NCBI GenBank assembly: GCA_018435605.1
Contig: JAHDNF010000005.1
Span: forward strand, 62,001-126,000
Direction: 5' to 3'
Source of the DNA: a bacterium
Lineage (GTDB): Bacteria; Auribacterota; Auribacteria; Auribacterales; Auribacteraceae
DNA: 64,000 bases
In this document: in pieces, positions 29,401 to 36,521 of the stretch
Numbering within the stretch: the first letter of the stretch is position 1
Layout of the letters: each line of letters starts with the position of its first letter
Notes under the pieces: generated by a model
Database searches by the model: none
What the model was told of the DNA's origin: nothing
The model's input: the letters and a program-made list of their open reading frames with translations, nothing else
Program-made: the position numbers and the translations under genes

Positions 29401-29788
29401 CAATATGCGCCTGCACAAGATGTCGGGATAAGCCGAGCCGGTTATAGCTGTCAGGGTCTTTTGAGAACTGGTATGCCGATATAAGGTCGCCGTTCATAGA
29501 GGCAAACCGCTGTTCGAGAAACCGCGCTGTCCGCTCTATGGTGAAAATACCTTTGCAGGAACGCAGTACGTCTACCCACCAGACACCGCAGAACACAACG
29601 GCGATCAAAAAACACACAGCGAAAAAAACTATGTCCGGCATATTAAAAAAATACCGCAAAGGTAGCGCTACGAAAAAAAATACCGCCATCGCCACGCATA
29701 CCAGCGCTAAGGTTTCGTATCCCAACCTTAGAACCAGCCGCGAGCGAATGTGCGCCAGTGTTTCGTATATAGGATGTATCTTTTTCAT
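26453..29788 (-). CDS. DUF4175-type membrane protein with long Gln-rich coiled coil
   Basis: 1,111 residues from the ATG at 29788 (a TTG two codons upstream is less likely). Two N-terminal transmembrane helices (about 25-70), a third near 150-170, a beta-sandwich region (about 190-500) and then some 500 residues of glutamine- and leucine-rich coiled coil (for example QQMAQAAQHALDNQQNLLEQ). The layout matches DUF4175-type proteins, often found near BatA/MoxR or surface-protein loci. The function is not known. It is followed by the reactivation-domain gene after 17 bases, perhaps only by transcriptional read-through. Confidence 0.78.
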   Translation of the reverse strand: MKKIHPIYETLAHIRSRLVLRLGYETLALVCVAMAVFFFVALPLRYFFNMPDIVFFAVCFLIAVVFCGVWWVDVLRSCKGIFTIERTARFLEQRFASMNGDLISAYQFSKDPDSYNRLGLSRHLVQAHIARVEQSLSAKDLLSDPRSIPHRRFARYWVYLIAVIILPVTVFSDFYARSIHTAYEKFFDTPAQFREIMVVRPGSVTVPYATDVTVDAIVFTAKPGLPSITWSATHNPSVKKTMSSEGRYRYSFTLKDIREPVLYRVDHISLSSQEYIITPASPPVILKHTVLYTYPQYTGYEPKEETRIRFEDITALRGTQITMEVTSNNPLAQAYIYRAKSDSGLSFDIVGNTRARVSFYMDTEDEYRVGITDIHGQDSQQIAMRRLAVIEDQPPSVQILNPDVHMEIPKQMRVGLVYRASDDILLQSAELRYTVSGYEEKVYVLAPAINLPALEQTYDWDLTKLLIAPGDEILYKVRVYDWFPPPEGPHMAESAVHTLKFPSLAEMYKRRTQAFEEPSGEFSKLRDEQTALLEKFQKLTEKINQSESVSWTDKQTLTGLMESQQQINSAAQKQADSLKEQLKQLDVAADVLEKYSEIQMIIDNLLTEEMKETLRKLNEMIEQSESFKELRAQLQDMQADLNQFKENLERTLELLKKLAVQNALQQMAQAAQHALDNQQNLLEQLKQWEDNPQAQPDMNSVTESLDDTERLEQYIDQSVQQLANKNFADEQLQRSLEELRQLWQQSGARDDIADMKQQISSNNPKNARQTGQKNAMSLEEFKKALENLLSQLQKEKKLIADISAMIRRLIRIGDELDGLIASMHRYQGKNAAKNVDHATTMFFVRNELERAAQTVRDMSAQSPVIDPAFAKPMTEIAAELSHNTERVFKRGDQNVIPLIRAQSAQIRYEAAVWVALLEALIRAQQAGAGGGQMPSDLDDFFKQLEQMAQQQAQINQQTGMIPQMGKTPSALQQYLQQLASEQQLLSEALSRLSQGLSGKERVLGDLNDISAQMDKASQQLLQGDIGAELKQRQQNILTRLLEAEKSLTTRDKSKERESKTAGQIEPDEPPEELPSTVSQRESVLRRVDPSYIPPDYRDPVKKYFRLLMEPH

Positions 29789-29880
29789 AATCAATGCTTA
29801 ATAAAGTTTTCAGTATGCCGATAATAAAAATCGGTAGCGTGTCTGTTTAATAGAGTCGAATAAGTCTCATACGGTGCATT

Positions 29881-31215
29881 ATGGACGCTTTTATACGAAA
29901 TTTACAGCAAAAATTAATTATTCTCGCACTTTTCTCGCTTCCATTCATTATTCCGCTGTGGTGCGTATCCCGCTCGGGTAATCAGGGCAACTGGCAGAAA
30001 ATACGGTTTCTCAATGAAGAAGGCATCAGGTATTGCGGGCAGAAAGAGTACGAAAAATCCATAGAATATTTTACAGGCGCCCTTAAACTCGATCCTGAGA
30101 ACAAAACGATCAGAGAAAACCTTGCCGGAACGTACGTGAGCCTCGCTGTGGATCTAAAAAGCAGAGGCGAACGCGATAAGGCGATAAAAGTGCTGGAACA
30201 GGCGGTTTTACTGAACGTAAACCTCGATTCCATACATATCCTTCTGGCAAAATTGTATTATGAAAAAGGCGATCTTTTCGATGCCAAAAGAGAAACCCGA
30301 ATCGCGCTTCTACTCAAACCAAATGACCCGTACCTGCTGAAGTTTTCCTCGTATCTGAACTATCTGATGGAAGACTACAACGACGCGCTGGCCGATTACA
30401 ATACTATCGAAAAAACATACGGCATACCGTATAAAGAAGCTGAATACAACGACCTGCAAAAGGAAAGCGAACTTTTTGCAAAATACCGCAAGATGAACTG
30501 CCATCCGTTCGTCATTTTTTATCCCGACGAATCTTACAAAGACCGCGCCGAATGGATATCTCAGGCGCTGGCGAAAGTGTACCTGAAACTCGCGTCTTGG
30601 TGGAACTACAACCCGCAAAACGAGATACCGGTTTATCTTTATCCTGAAAAACAGTTTCTGGAAATAACAAAAAGCCGGATGGACGTTGTGGGTATCTATG
30701 ACGGAAAGATACGCCTGCTGGTCGATCACTCCGACCGTACAAAACTGGAAAAAACCGCGGTTCACGAGTATACACATCATGCGTTTTCATGCCTGACGCA
30801 CTCCAACACCCCATTCTGGTGCAACGAAGGACTGGCGCAGTACGTTGCCGGTCAATGGGATGAGATGCGAGCTAAAATGTTCGATGTGGCGGTGCAAAAT
30901 AATAAGGTGATCGATTACGAATCTATAGAAACAATAAACGACGGTTTTTTCGATACACATAACCGCGCTCAGGCGTACATCCAGTCTTATGTGACGGTTA
31001 AATATCTTATAGATACCTTCGGCGAAGCGATAATATGCGAGATAATCGACGAATTGAAAAAAGGCAATACCGCCCGGCAGGCGGTGGAGGAGCTGACTCT
31101 TCTAAGTTACGCCGAATTGGAACAAGAAGTCAAAGTTTACTACATCGCCAAACGTATAGAAGAGTACAAAGCATACGCTACGCTGATATCTAACATCGCT
31201 GACAAAGAAAAGTAA
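29881..31215 (+). CDS. TPR protein with gluzincin-type metallopeptidase domain
   Basis: 444 residues. An N-terminal helix (LIILALFSLPFIIPLWCV) anchors or exports it; TPR units cover about 40-180 (GIRYCGQKEYEKSIEYFTGA and repeats). The C-terminal half is a peptidase MA-like domain: His295-Glu296-x-x-His299 (HEYTHH) with the third zinc ligand probably Glu316 (CNEGLAQY). It should be a membrane-bound or periplasmic zinc protease, with TPRs for partner binding. It diverges from the DUF4175 gene with 92 bases between starts. The substrate is unknown. Confidence 0.85.
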   Translation: MDAFIRNLQQKLIILALFSLPFIIPLWCVSRSGNQGNWQKIRFLNEEGIRYCGQKEYEKSIEYFTGALKLDPENKTIRENLAGTYVSLAVDLKSRGERDKAIKVLEQAVLLNVNLDSIHILLAKLYYEKGDLFDAKRETRIALLLKPNDPYLLKFSSYLNYLMEDYNDALADYNTIEKTYGIPYKEAEYNDLQKESELFAKYRKMNCHPFVIFYPDESYKDRAEWISQALAKVYLKLASWWNYNPQNEIPVYLYPEKQFLEITKSRMDVVGIYDGKIRLLVDHSDRTKLEKTAVHEYTHHAFSCLTHSNTPFWCNEGLAQYVAGQWDEMRAKMFDVAVQNNKVIDYESIETINDGFFDTHNRAQAYIQSYVTVKYLIDTFGEAIICEIIDELKKGNTARQAVEELTLLSYAELEQEVKVYYIAKRIEEYKAYATLISNIADKEK

Positions 31216-31300
31216 CGGCTTATCGTTGCCAGTTCCAGATAATCTTTGATTGTGATGTTGCGATCGTACAACTTTGCGTAGTTTAACATCTTCGAATCCT

Positions 31301-31350
31301 CCCAGTTTTTGCGATTTGCGGTTTGCCTTTTTGCGATCTAAAAAACTGGG
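31301..31350. repeat. Inverted repeat (10-bp perfect arms) after the TPR-peptidase gene
   Basis: CCCAGTTTTT at 31301-31310 pairs with AAAAACTGGG at 31341-31350, with a 30-base loop that itself repeats GCGAT/TTTGCG. There is no proper T tract after the right arm on either strand, so a simple terminator is doubtful; it could be a mobile-element remnant. The remaining gap (31216-31452) shows no gene. Confidence 0.5.
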
Positions 31351-31452
31351 TGTATAAGGCCATAGGTTCAAGGGGGAGTCAAGGGGTATAATACGTTTTT
31401 CTGCAGATATTTACAGATATTTTATAAAATCGTTTTATTGAACTTTAAAGTG

Positions 31453-32037
31453 CTATTTGCGGATACATCTTTTCAAGAATAACGCGCCAAATACAAATAA
31501 AACCATACTCATTGGTTCGGGAACAGGAGCAAAACCGACAGGACCGGTTAATGTTAATGTTTCTGTATTTCTATCGTCAGGAGTCGTTGAGTAAGCGTAA
31601 GATAACACCACATCAAACTCATCAATAATTGGAGTTCCATATGGTTCTGATAAAGGGAATAACAAATAAGCTGGCATGCCATATAGACTATATTCTGTAT
31701 TAACGGCTGTGTTATACATAGAATCAATATAAGGTATAACAAACGGATTAGTAGAACTTCCTGCCGGAATTGCACCAATAAGTAGAGTTGTTATTTCTTG
31801 ATTGTATTCGTTGGCATAAGTTACTGCTGTATTATGAAGTTCCATATTAAAATAAACCGATTCAACCCCTTCTACATCATTTAAAATAATATCAAAAATC
31901 CACCTGCCATTGAAGGTAGTATCCTCATAGAAATCCAGTGTGATCACCCCATCTGAGGTGGTTACTGCGGAATAGGAATGAACACATGTGAATGCTACAA
32001 TGAAACACAGCGTTGCAATAAATAGCATCGGTTTCAT
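31453..32037 (-). CDS. PEP-CTERM protein, paralogue of the next gene upstream
   Basis: 194 residues. Signal peptide (LFIATLCFIVAFTCVHSYS), then AVTTSDGVITLDFYEDT and a beta-rich body, ending in VPEPMSMVLFVFGALFLKR and a basic tail. The first 60 mature residues align with those of the gene at 32039-32599, so the pair arose by tandem duplication. The ATG at 32037 follows the upstream stop by one base (TGACATG), indicating coupled translation. The function is unknown; export and exosortase processing are inferred from the signals. Confidence 0.82.
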   Translation of the reverse strand: MKPMLFIATLCFIVAFTCVHSYSAVTTSDGVITLDFYEDTTFNGRWIFDIILNDVEGVESVYFNMELHNTAVTYANEYNQEITTLLIGAIPAGSSTNPFVIPYIDSMYNTAVNTEYSLYGMPAYLLFPLSEPYGTPIIDEFDVVLSYAYSTTPDDRNTETLTLTGPVGFAPVPEPMSMVLFVFGALFLKRCIRK

Positions 32038-32038
32038 G

Positions 32039-32599
32039 TCAGAACACCTTCTTCGTTAAAAATTTCAGAATAAAAGCGCCAAACAGAAACAAGCTAATAC
32101 TGACAGGTTCAGGGACAGGAGCAAAATCTACGGGACCGGTTAATTGTAGCACTTTCATATATTCATTTCCTAGATTATCACTGTAATGCATTTTCACCCA
32201 GAAATCGCCTAAAACAGGTTGACCTTCTTCTGTTGGAGTTGCATAGAAGTCAAACGATTCTCCTGTTGGAGTTGCTAAGTCACCTGTCATAACACGAGGC
32301 CATAAAATTAGCGAATTAGATACATAATAACCAAATTCATAATATTCCGTATCATTGTTATATTGATTATTTAAATTCATTGCTTGGTTGTAAAAAATAA
32401 AATAAAATCCCAATGTTTCCACACCTCCAAGACCATCAATATCATTCACGGTAAAATCAAGTACCCACAGATTATCAACGCCCAGTTGAGTATCCTCGTA
32501 GAAATCCAGTGTAATCAATCCATCTGAAGTGGTTACTGCGGAGAACGAAGGGGTAGACAAGGCAAGCAACGCAACGGCAATCAACAGCACTCTTTTCAT
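32039..32599 (-). CDS. PEP-CTERM protein, tandem paralogue
   Basis: 186 residues with a signal peptide (KRVLLIAVALLALSTPSFS), AVTTSDGLITLDFYEDTQLG at the mature start, and a C-terminal VPEPVSISLFLFGAFILKF signal with lysine-rich end. AGGAG lies at good distance from the ATG, and a TATAAT box sits 39 bases upstream. It heads a two-gene unit with its paralogue. Base composition is AT-rich compared with the core genes of the window. Confidence 0.82.
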   Translation of the reverse strand: MKRVLLIAVALLALSTPSFSAVTTSDGLITLDFYEDTQLGVDNLWVLDFTVNDIDGLGGVETLGFYFIFYNQAMNLNNQYNNDTEYYEFGYYVSNSLILWPRVMTGDLATPTGESFDFYATPTEEGQPVLGDFWVKMHYSDNLGNEYMKVLQLTGPVDFAPVPEPVSISLFLFGAFILKFLTKKVF

Positions 32600-32637
32600 G
32601 ATTGGCTCCTGAATAAATTATCTTATTGGTATATATA

Positions 32638-32648
32638 ATTATACCACA
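32638..32648 (-). promoter_or_regulatory. Extended -10 promoter of the PEP-CTERM pair
   Basis: Minus-strand TGTGGTATAAT, with TATAAT at 32643-32638 and TGG just before it, but no clear -35 box. The 14 bases at 32648-32635 are identical to the promoter core at 10770-10783. Confidence 0.5.
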
Positions 32649-32653
32649 TCATT

Positions 32654-32779
32654 TCATAAATTTATATACTTATCAACAATTTTCCGGTAAAAATTGTCTG
32701 CCTTGGATACCATCTTGGAATACCGTTTCACCGATTTGATGTCGTCGTGACCGTCGATAGATACAAAGGACTTGATCAT
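32654..32779 (-). pseudogene. Short orphan reading frame, possible gene remnant
   Basis: A 41-residue frame beginning MIKSFVSIDGHDD and rich in Lys, Asp and Ser. It has no visible ribosome site and sits between two PEP-CTERM genes, directly next to a RAYT-type palindrome. It reads like the tail of a cytoplasmic protein rather than random sequence. I do not recognise the family, and it may not be expressed. Confidence 0.25.
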
Positions 32780-32793
32780 ATGCCATTTTATCA

Positions 32794-32824
32794 GAAAATT
32801 AAGGGGACACATCACTTAATTTTC
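32794..32824. repeat. RAYT/REP-type palindromic element
   Basis: A 10-bp perfect inverted repeat: 32794-32803 (GAAAATTAAG) with 32815-32824, enclosing GGGACACATCA. Palindromes of this kind, with a GGGGACACATCACTTAAT core, often flank REP-associated tyrosine transposase genes. No transposase gene remains here, so this would be a solitary copy or an end left after decay. Confidence 0.5.
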
Positions 32825-32846
32825 GTATCTTTGTATCCCGGAATCT

Positions 32847-33653
32847 TTATTTGTCCCAACGATTAATTACTTTTCCGGTTACAATTCCTAAAATAGATAT
32901 TAATAATGTAAATATTGTCAATGGCTCAGGAATAACAGCAGGAGGAGTGTATGTCCCTTCAAAATTAATATAATCCACTCCAAGGAATCCGAAAGGTGAA
33001 ATATTCACGTTACCTGAATTATAGTAATAATTACCAAAAAAAATTGTTATATTATTTACTGGTGTCATATCAGAATTTAAATATGCAAGAAGCTTTACGT
33101 CGTTCCAGTATATCAAAGTATATCCTGTTTCATCCCTGCTAAATTTTAAGGTGGCAGAAGAGTTGGTTGAACCGGTTGATGTCGCATGATACGGACCGTA
33201 AGTGCCATTAGAGATGTTACCATACATTTTTGGGGGTTCACTTACTCCTTGGTGATACCACCAATCCTGAATACCGGCTTTAACATAGAATCCGTTGTCT
33301 CCGCTTAACTGAATTTGAAGTCCGAATCCGGTATTACTGGCATATTCATTCCATCTTATTTTCGCTTCACAAGTGAATGTTTCCATTTCATATGGTAAAT
33401 TATAAACCGTTGTTAAATGAATATATGGTTCGCTTCCCGCTCTATTTAGGGATGTTACTCGAAGATATGATGATTCTGTAGCTAAATTATGGTTTGCGAC
33501 TCCAGCGTTGGGTTCTATTGACCATTCCTCTATATTAAGCGGTGAATCGAAATTTTCGTTATAAAAATATGTTGCGGAATAAGAACCATTTACTGCATAA
33601 AAACATAAATATAATATTAATGAAAAATATATTAATAATTTAAACCATGGCAT
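32847..33653 (-). CDS. PEP-CTERM protein with lectin-like (concanavalin-fold) body
   Basis: 268 residues from the ATG at 33653, chosen for the AAGGA site 8 bases upstream and the following signal peptide (KLLIYFSLILYLCFYAVNGSYS). The body starts YFYNENFDSPLNIEEWSIEP, a pattern common in LamG or DUF1080-like glycan-binding sandwiches. The end has VIPEPLTIFTLLISILG and a basic tail (NRWDK). A carbohydrate-binding surface role is a guess from the fold-like pattern. The gene is AT-rich. Confidence 0.78.
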   Translation of the reverse strand: MPWFKLLIYFSLILYLCFYAVNGSYSATYFYNENFDSPLNIEEWSIEPNAGVANHNLATESSYLRVTSLNRAGSEPYIHLTTVYNLPYEMETFTCEAKIRWNEYASNTGFGLQIQLSGDNGFYVKAGIQDWWYHQGVSEPPKMYGNISNGTYGPYHATSTGSTNSSATLKFSRDETGYTLIYWNDVKLLAYLNSDMTPVNNITIFFGNYYYNSGNVNISPFGFLGVDYINFEGTYTPPAVIPEPLTIFTLLISILGIVTGKVINRWDK

Positions 33654-33687
33654 ACTAAAATTCCTTTCCTGCAATTATAAAGTACCA

Positions 33688-34800
33688 CTATTTTCTTTTT
33701 ATTAGAGCTGATAACGCGAACACTAATAAAATCAGCGACGCCGGTTCCGGTATAACATCTGAATTTGAGCGGTCTGCGTCCATGTTATAAAGAAGAAAAC
33801 CCTGGTTAACAGTTTGACTGGGACTTGAAGCAACACCAACGATATCACCATATTCATTTATGTCATAAGCTACAGCCAGTGTCCAACCTAGATCAGGATC
33901 GATAAGACTGTTTAAATCAATCATTTCACCATTAACATACAAAAACGCATGATTTCTTCCGGAAACCCATACGTCTCCAACAATTAATCCGGAATTATTT
34001 ATTGCCTTAGCGTAGCTACTGGTTCCATTAGAAACGGTACCAAGATCTTTCATTACGCCGTTTTCATATAAAAACGCATGGTATTCACCGGGAATAGATG
34101 TCTGTGACTGACCGACAACTTGTCCATGATCATTTATATCCCATGCCCAACTCCAATCACCATCGATAGCGCCAAGATAAATAATTGGCTCCTCATTGTC
34201 GATATCTCCACAGTGATATGTCGCCTCAAAATTCGGATTATAGCTATAACCTACAACCTCTCCATTATTGTTTAATCCATATCCGTCTCTGAGAGGGCTA
34301 AGGTTATACATCACTCCATTTTTATACAAAAATCCGTAACCCCTTTCACCATAAATAATAGTAGCAGGTATATAAGCTTGGCCAGCAATTTGTCCCGATT
34401 CGTTTATCATCCTTGCAACACTGTATTTTCCTCCAAAAGTACCCAGATCAATCATAATGCCGTTTTCATATAAGAAAGCATGACTGTAAGTTGAATCTAC
34501 GTTTGATTCGCCGACAATCTGTCCGGCATTATTAATGTCGTATGCGATACTTGTATAACTTGAAAAAGTGCCGAGATTAATCATTATTCCGTTTTCATAC
34601 AAAAACGCGCGAGTATCAGAATATCCTGATAAATGCGAAGATCCGACAATCTGCCCAATATCGTTTATTCCATATGCAACACTGGATTGCCCTCCTAAAG
34701 TTCCCAACATTTCAAGGCGATAGTTCAAAGTTAAGGACATTGCGGATGAACAGATCATAAATCCAATTATAAAATTAAAAAGCAGAATATATTTTCCCAT
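33688..34800 (-). CDS. HAF-repeat PEP-CTERM protein
   Basis: 370 residues. After a signal peptide come at least six HAF-type repeats of about 45 residues, each like LGTFGGKYSVARMINESGQI followed by VGxS and HAFLYENG. The C-terminus has DVIPEPASLILLVFALSALIKRK, the exosortase signal. HAF-repeat proteins are extracellular and thought to form propeller-like folds; the role is unknown. The repeats are well preserved, so the gene is likely active. An extended -10 box lies about 50 bases upstream. Confidence 0.88.
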   Translation of the reverse strand: MGKYILLFNFIIGFMICSSAMSLTLNYRLEMLGTLGGQSSVAYGINDIGQIVGSSHLSGYSDTRAFLYENGIMINLGTFSSYTSIAYDINNAGQIVGESNVDSTYSHAFLYENGIMIDLGTFGGKYSVARMINESGQIAGQAYIPATIIYGERGYGFLYKNGVMYNLSPLRDGYGLNNNGEVVGYSYNPNFEATYHCGDIDNEEPIIYLGAIDGDWSWAWDINDHGQVVGQSQTSIPGEYHAFLYENGVMKDLGTVSNGTSSYAKAINNSGLIVGDVWVSGRNHAFLYVNGEMIDLNSLIDPDLGWTLAVAYDINEYGDIVGVASSPSQTVNQGFLLYNMDADRSNSDVIPEPASLILLVFALSALIKRK

Positions 34801-34851
34801 GATAGTTCCCTATTTTTAGTTATTGATCTAATAAACAAATTACATAATATA

Positions 34852-34862
34852 AATATACCATA
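34852..34862 (-). promoter_or_regulatory. Candidate extended -10 promoter of the HAF-repeat gene
   Basis: Minus-strand TATGGTATATT with TATATT at 34857-34852 and a TGG before it. It resembles the promoter cores at 10770 and 32635 but is one base weaker; no clear -35 box. Confidence 0.35.
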
Positions 34863-34905
34863 TAAGATAAATTTTGTCAAAGAAAAATTAGTAAAGGAAA
34901 TAGTC

Positions 34906-34998
34906 ATGCAACAAAAAGTGTGTAGTTTTGAAAAGATACGTGAACACCTTGTAATTCTGTCCCTAATTCATGGGGAAATCTTTTTTGCGTCTTTTTGA
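34906..34998 (+). other. Short reading frame with ribosome site; otherwise empty AT-rich gap
   Basis: A 30-residue frame starting MQQKVCSFEKIREHLV and preceded by AAAGGAAA. It ends at a TGA in a T-rich stretch. It may be the start of a decayed gene or a small peptide. The gap between the HAF gene start (34800) and the next PEP-CTERM stop (35276) contains only this frame, a CTGTCCCTAATT segment like those seen in REP-type elements, and the RHS relic. Confidence 0.25.
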
Positions 34999-35171
34999 AA
35001 ATAATTGGGGTAACTTAAAAAACAGCAATTCCCATGTTATAAACACAGATAGAAATAAACAGCGGGAGGTTTTAAGAGGCTCCTTTAAGAGGTTTTATGG
35101 ATGAAATCATAATAGAAAACGAATATCTTAATGAAGCACAGAACCCGAATCCACATCAGATGTCCCCGTAA

Positions 35172-35315
35172 TTTCTGGGCTACATCGACGGTCCGAATCA
35201 ATACATCTACTGCGCAAACAATCCGGTCAACTTCATTGATCCGTTCGGATTGAGCAATAGAGACAAAGATCCATACTATTTTTTTCTTCGCTTTGCCAGC
35301 CAATATAGTCCATAA
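35172..35315 (+). pseudogene. RHS-repeat core domain remnant
   Basis: The 47-codon frame 35172-35312 encodes GYIDGPNQYIYCANNP and then VNFIDPFGL, the conserved end of the RHS-associated core, and runs to a stop at 35313. An in-frame TAA sits directly before it at 35169-35171, and the same frame upstream to an ATG at 35097 shows no RHS match. It is therefore a broken piece of a much larger RHS/YD-repeat toxin-type gene. It overlaps the end of the opposite-strand PEP-CTERM gene by about 40 bases. Confidence 0.8.
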
Positions 35316-35980
35316 AGAAAAAAGAAAACAGCGCTTGGCTCCGGAACAGGCGCGGGCGTAGAAAATGAGATATCATCGATCAAGAAATAAATAGGATCAC
35401 TACCCTCAGCATAATGACCAAGAAGCGACAATTTTTTAACGGGCACAGTGGTTTGAAAAGAGAATTCTTTCCATTCGCCCAACGCATGAATGACCTCAAG
35501 TTCAGCAATAGAGTTGTCTAAAAAATAAATAGTTGGAAAAATACTTTCGTCAGGCTTGGTTTCATCAGTAGGTGGAAGGTCTGAACCCGGATCCGATGTT
35601 TGGGGCCCGTCTCCATCAGGAGGTGTCAATGGGTCATCATCCGGTTCAGGTTCGGGCTGGAATTCGGGTGGGGCTCCGTATCCAACAGACATTTCATAAA
35701 CTTTGGCAGAAAAAATATATATCGGATTTGCGAAGATTAGTTCCATGTATGGATTGTCTGTATCCATTACGCGCAAAAACAAACCTCCCGTATCATCCTG
35801 ATCAATTACCCCTGAATTGAATTCAACGCCCTGAGGTGTGTATTGATTGGTTATTACCGCTCCAACTGTTTTATCCTGAAAATCAATAAATACCGCGGCA
35901 AAACTAGGAACAATAAGAAGATACGACATAACAAAAATTAAGAATATACTTCTGATAATCACAGTAGTTTGTTTAGGCAT
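35276..35980 (-). CDS. PEP-CTERM protein with acidic Pro-rich linker
   Basis: 234 residues with a signal peptide (IIRSIFLIFVMSYLLIVPSFA), a first domain (VFIDFQDKTVGAVITNQYTP) and a central Pro/Asp-rich linker (about 105-150). A second beta segment with LIDDISFSTPAP follows, then VPEPSAVFFFLYGLYWLAK and RRKK. The fold resembles DUF642-like or discoidin-like sugar-binding sandwiches only loosely. The last 40 bases overlap the RHS relic on the other strand, so the junction between island pieces may lie here. Confidence 0.8.
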   Translation of the reverse strand: MPKQTTVIIRSIFLIFVMSYLLIVPSFAAVFIDFQDKTVGAVITNQYTPQGVEFNSGVIDQDDTGGLFLRVMDTDNPYMELIFANPIYIFSAKVYEMSVGYGAPPEFQPEPEPDDDPLTPPDGDGPQTSDPGSDLPPTDETKPDESIFPTIYFLDNSIAELEVIHALGEWKEFSFQTTVPVKKLSLLGHYAEGSDPIYFLIDDISFSTPAPVPEPSAVFFFLYGLYWLAKRRKK

Positions 35981-36521
35981 TGCATCAGCATCCTTATGTT
36001 AAATTTTAAACGAAAGCATAAAAATATTTTTTCCAAGTAAAGCAAATTTAGCATTTACTGTCAAAATAAATAAACATGTAATAGATGTTTTATTAATAAA
36101 TGCCACCGAATGATTGCCTGTCCACGATCAACTATGTACCGTTATTACTCGAACCACTTTTTAGCGGCTCATTCATTCGCGGACAGAGTGGTTGCATTTC
36201 ACAGGATTTGAGAAATTTTTGTGGCATTTACTGAGCAAAAACGTATTTTGTTGGCAATTTTTTTTTAGACTCTTCACCTCATTCGGACACACGTATCCTG
36301 TTGAGAAAAGAGTTTATCTTCAGTTTTCCTTGTCAGGTCATAACAGGCGGGCAATTGGATTTATGCCAGATTTGATCAAAATGCAGATTTTAGACTTATG
36401 TATAACCGATGGCTATGGAAGATCAATCGATAAAACAAAAAAACTTGGAAAATCGATTGAAATTTCCAGTCTGCCGTGCTAGTATCGGATTCGAAAAATT
36501 CGAAATCGTTCGGGGAATGTT
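35981..36521. other. Non-coding gap before parA
   Basis: 541 bases without a convincing gene. A 96-codon frame at 36192-36482 has a TTG start, no ribosome site and runs into the parA promoter, so I do not accept it. Around 36118-36192 there are interleaved inverted repeats (CTGTCC with GGACAG; AACCACT with AGTGGTT) of unknown meaning. I searched for DnaA boxes because parAB often lies near oriC and saw none. Confidence 0.4.
36457..36485 (+). promoter_or_regulatory. Promoter of the par-atp region
   Basis: TTGAAA at 36457-36462, 17-base spacer, TAGTAT at 36480-36485; start near 36492, 30 bases before the parA ATG. The -35 box is good, the -10 box moderate. Confidence 0.5.

Noticed and set aside
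31102-31371. 89-codon minus-strand frame over the end of the TPR-peptidase gene
   Set aside because: It overlaps conserved coding sequence and the inverted repeat at 31301; no ribosome site or domain.
36192-36482. 96-codon frame before parA
   Set aside because: TTG start, no ribosome site, no domain, and it contains the likely parA promoter.
35981-36521. Replication origin next to parAB
   Set aside because: No DnaA boxes (TTATCCACA-like) and no AT-rich 13-mers were seen, and dnaA/gidB genes are absent.
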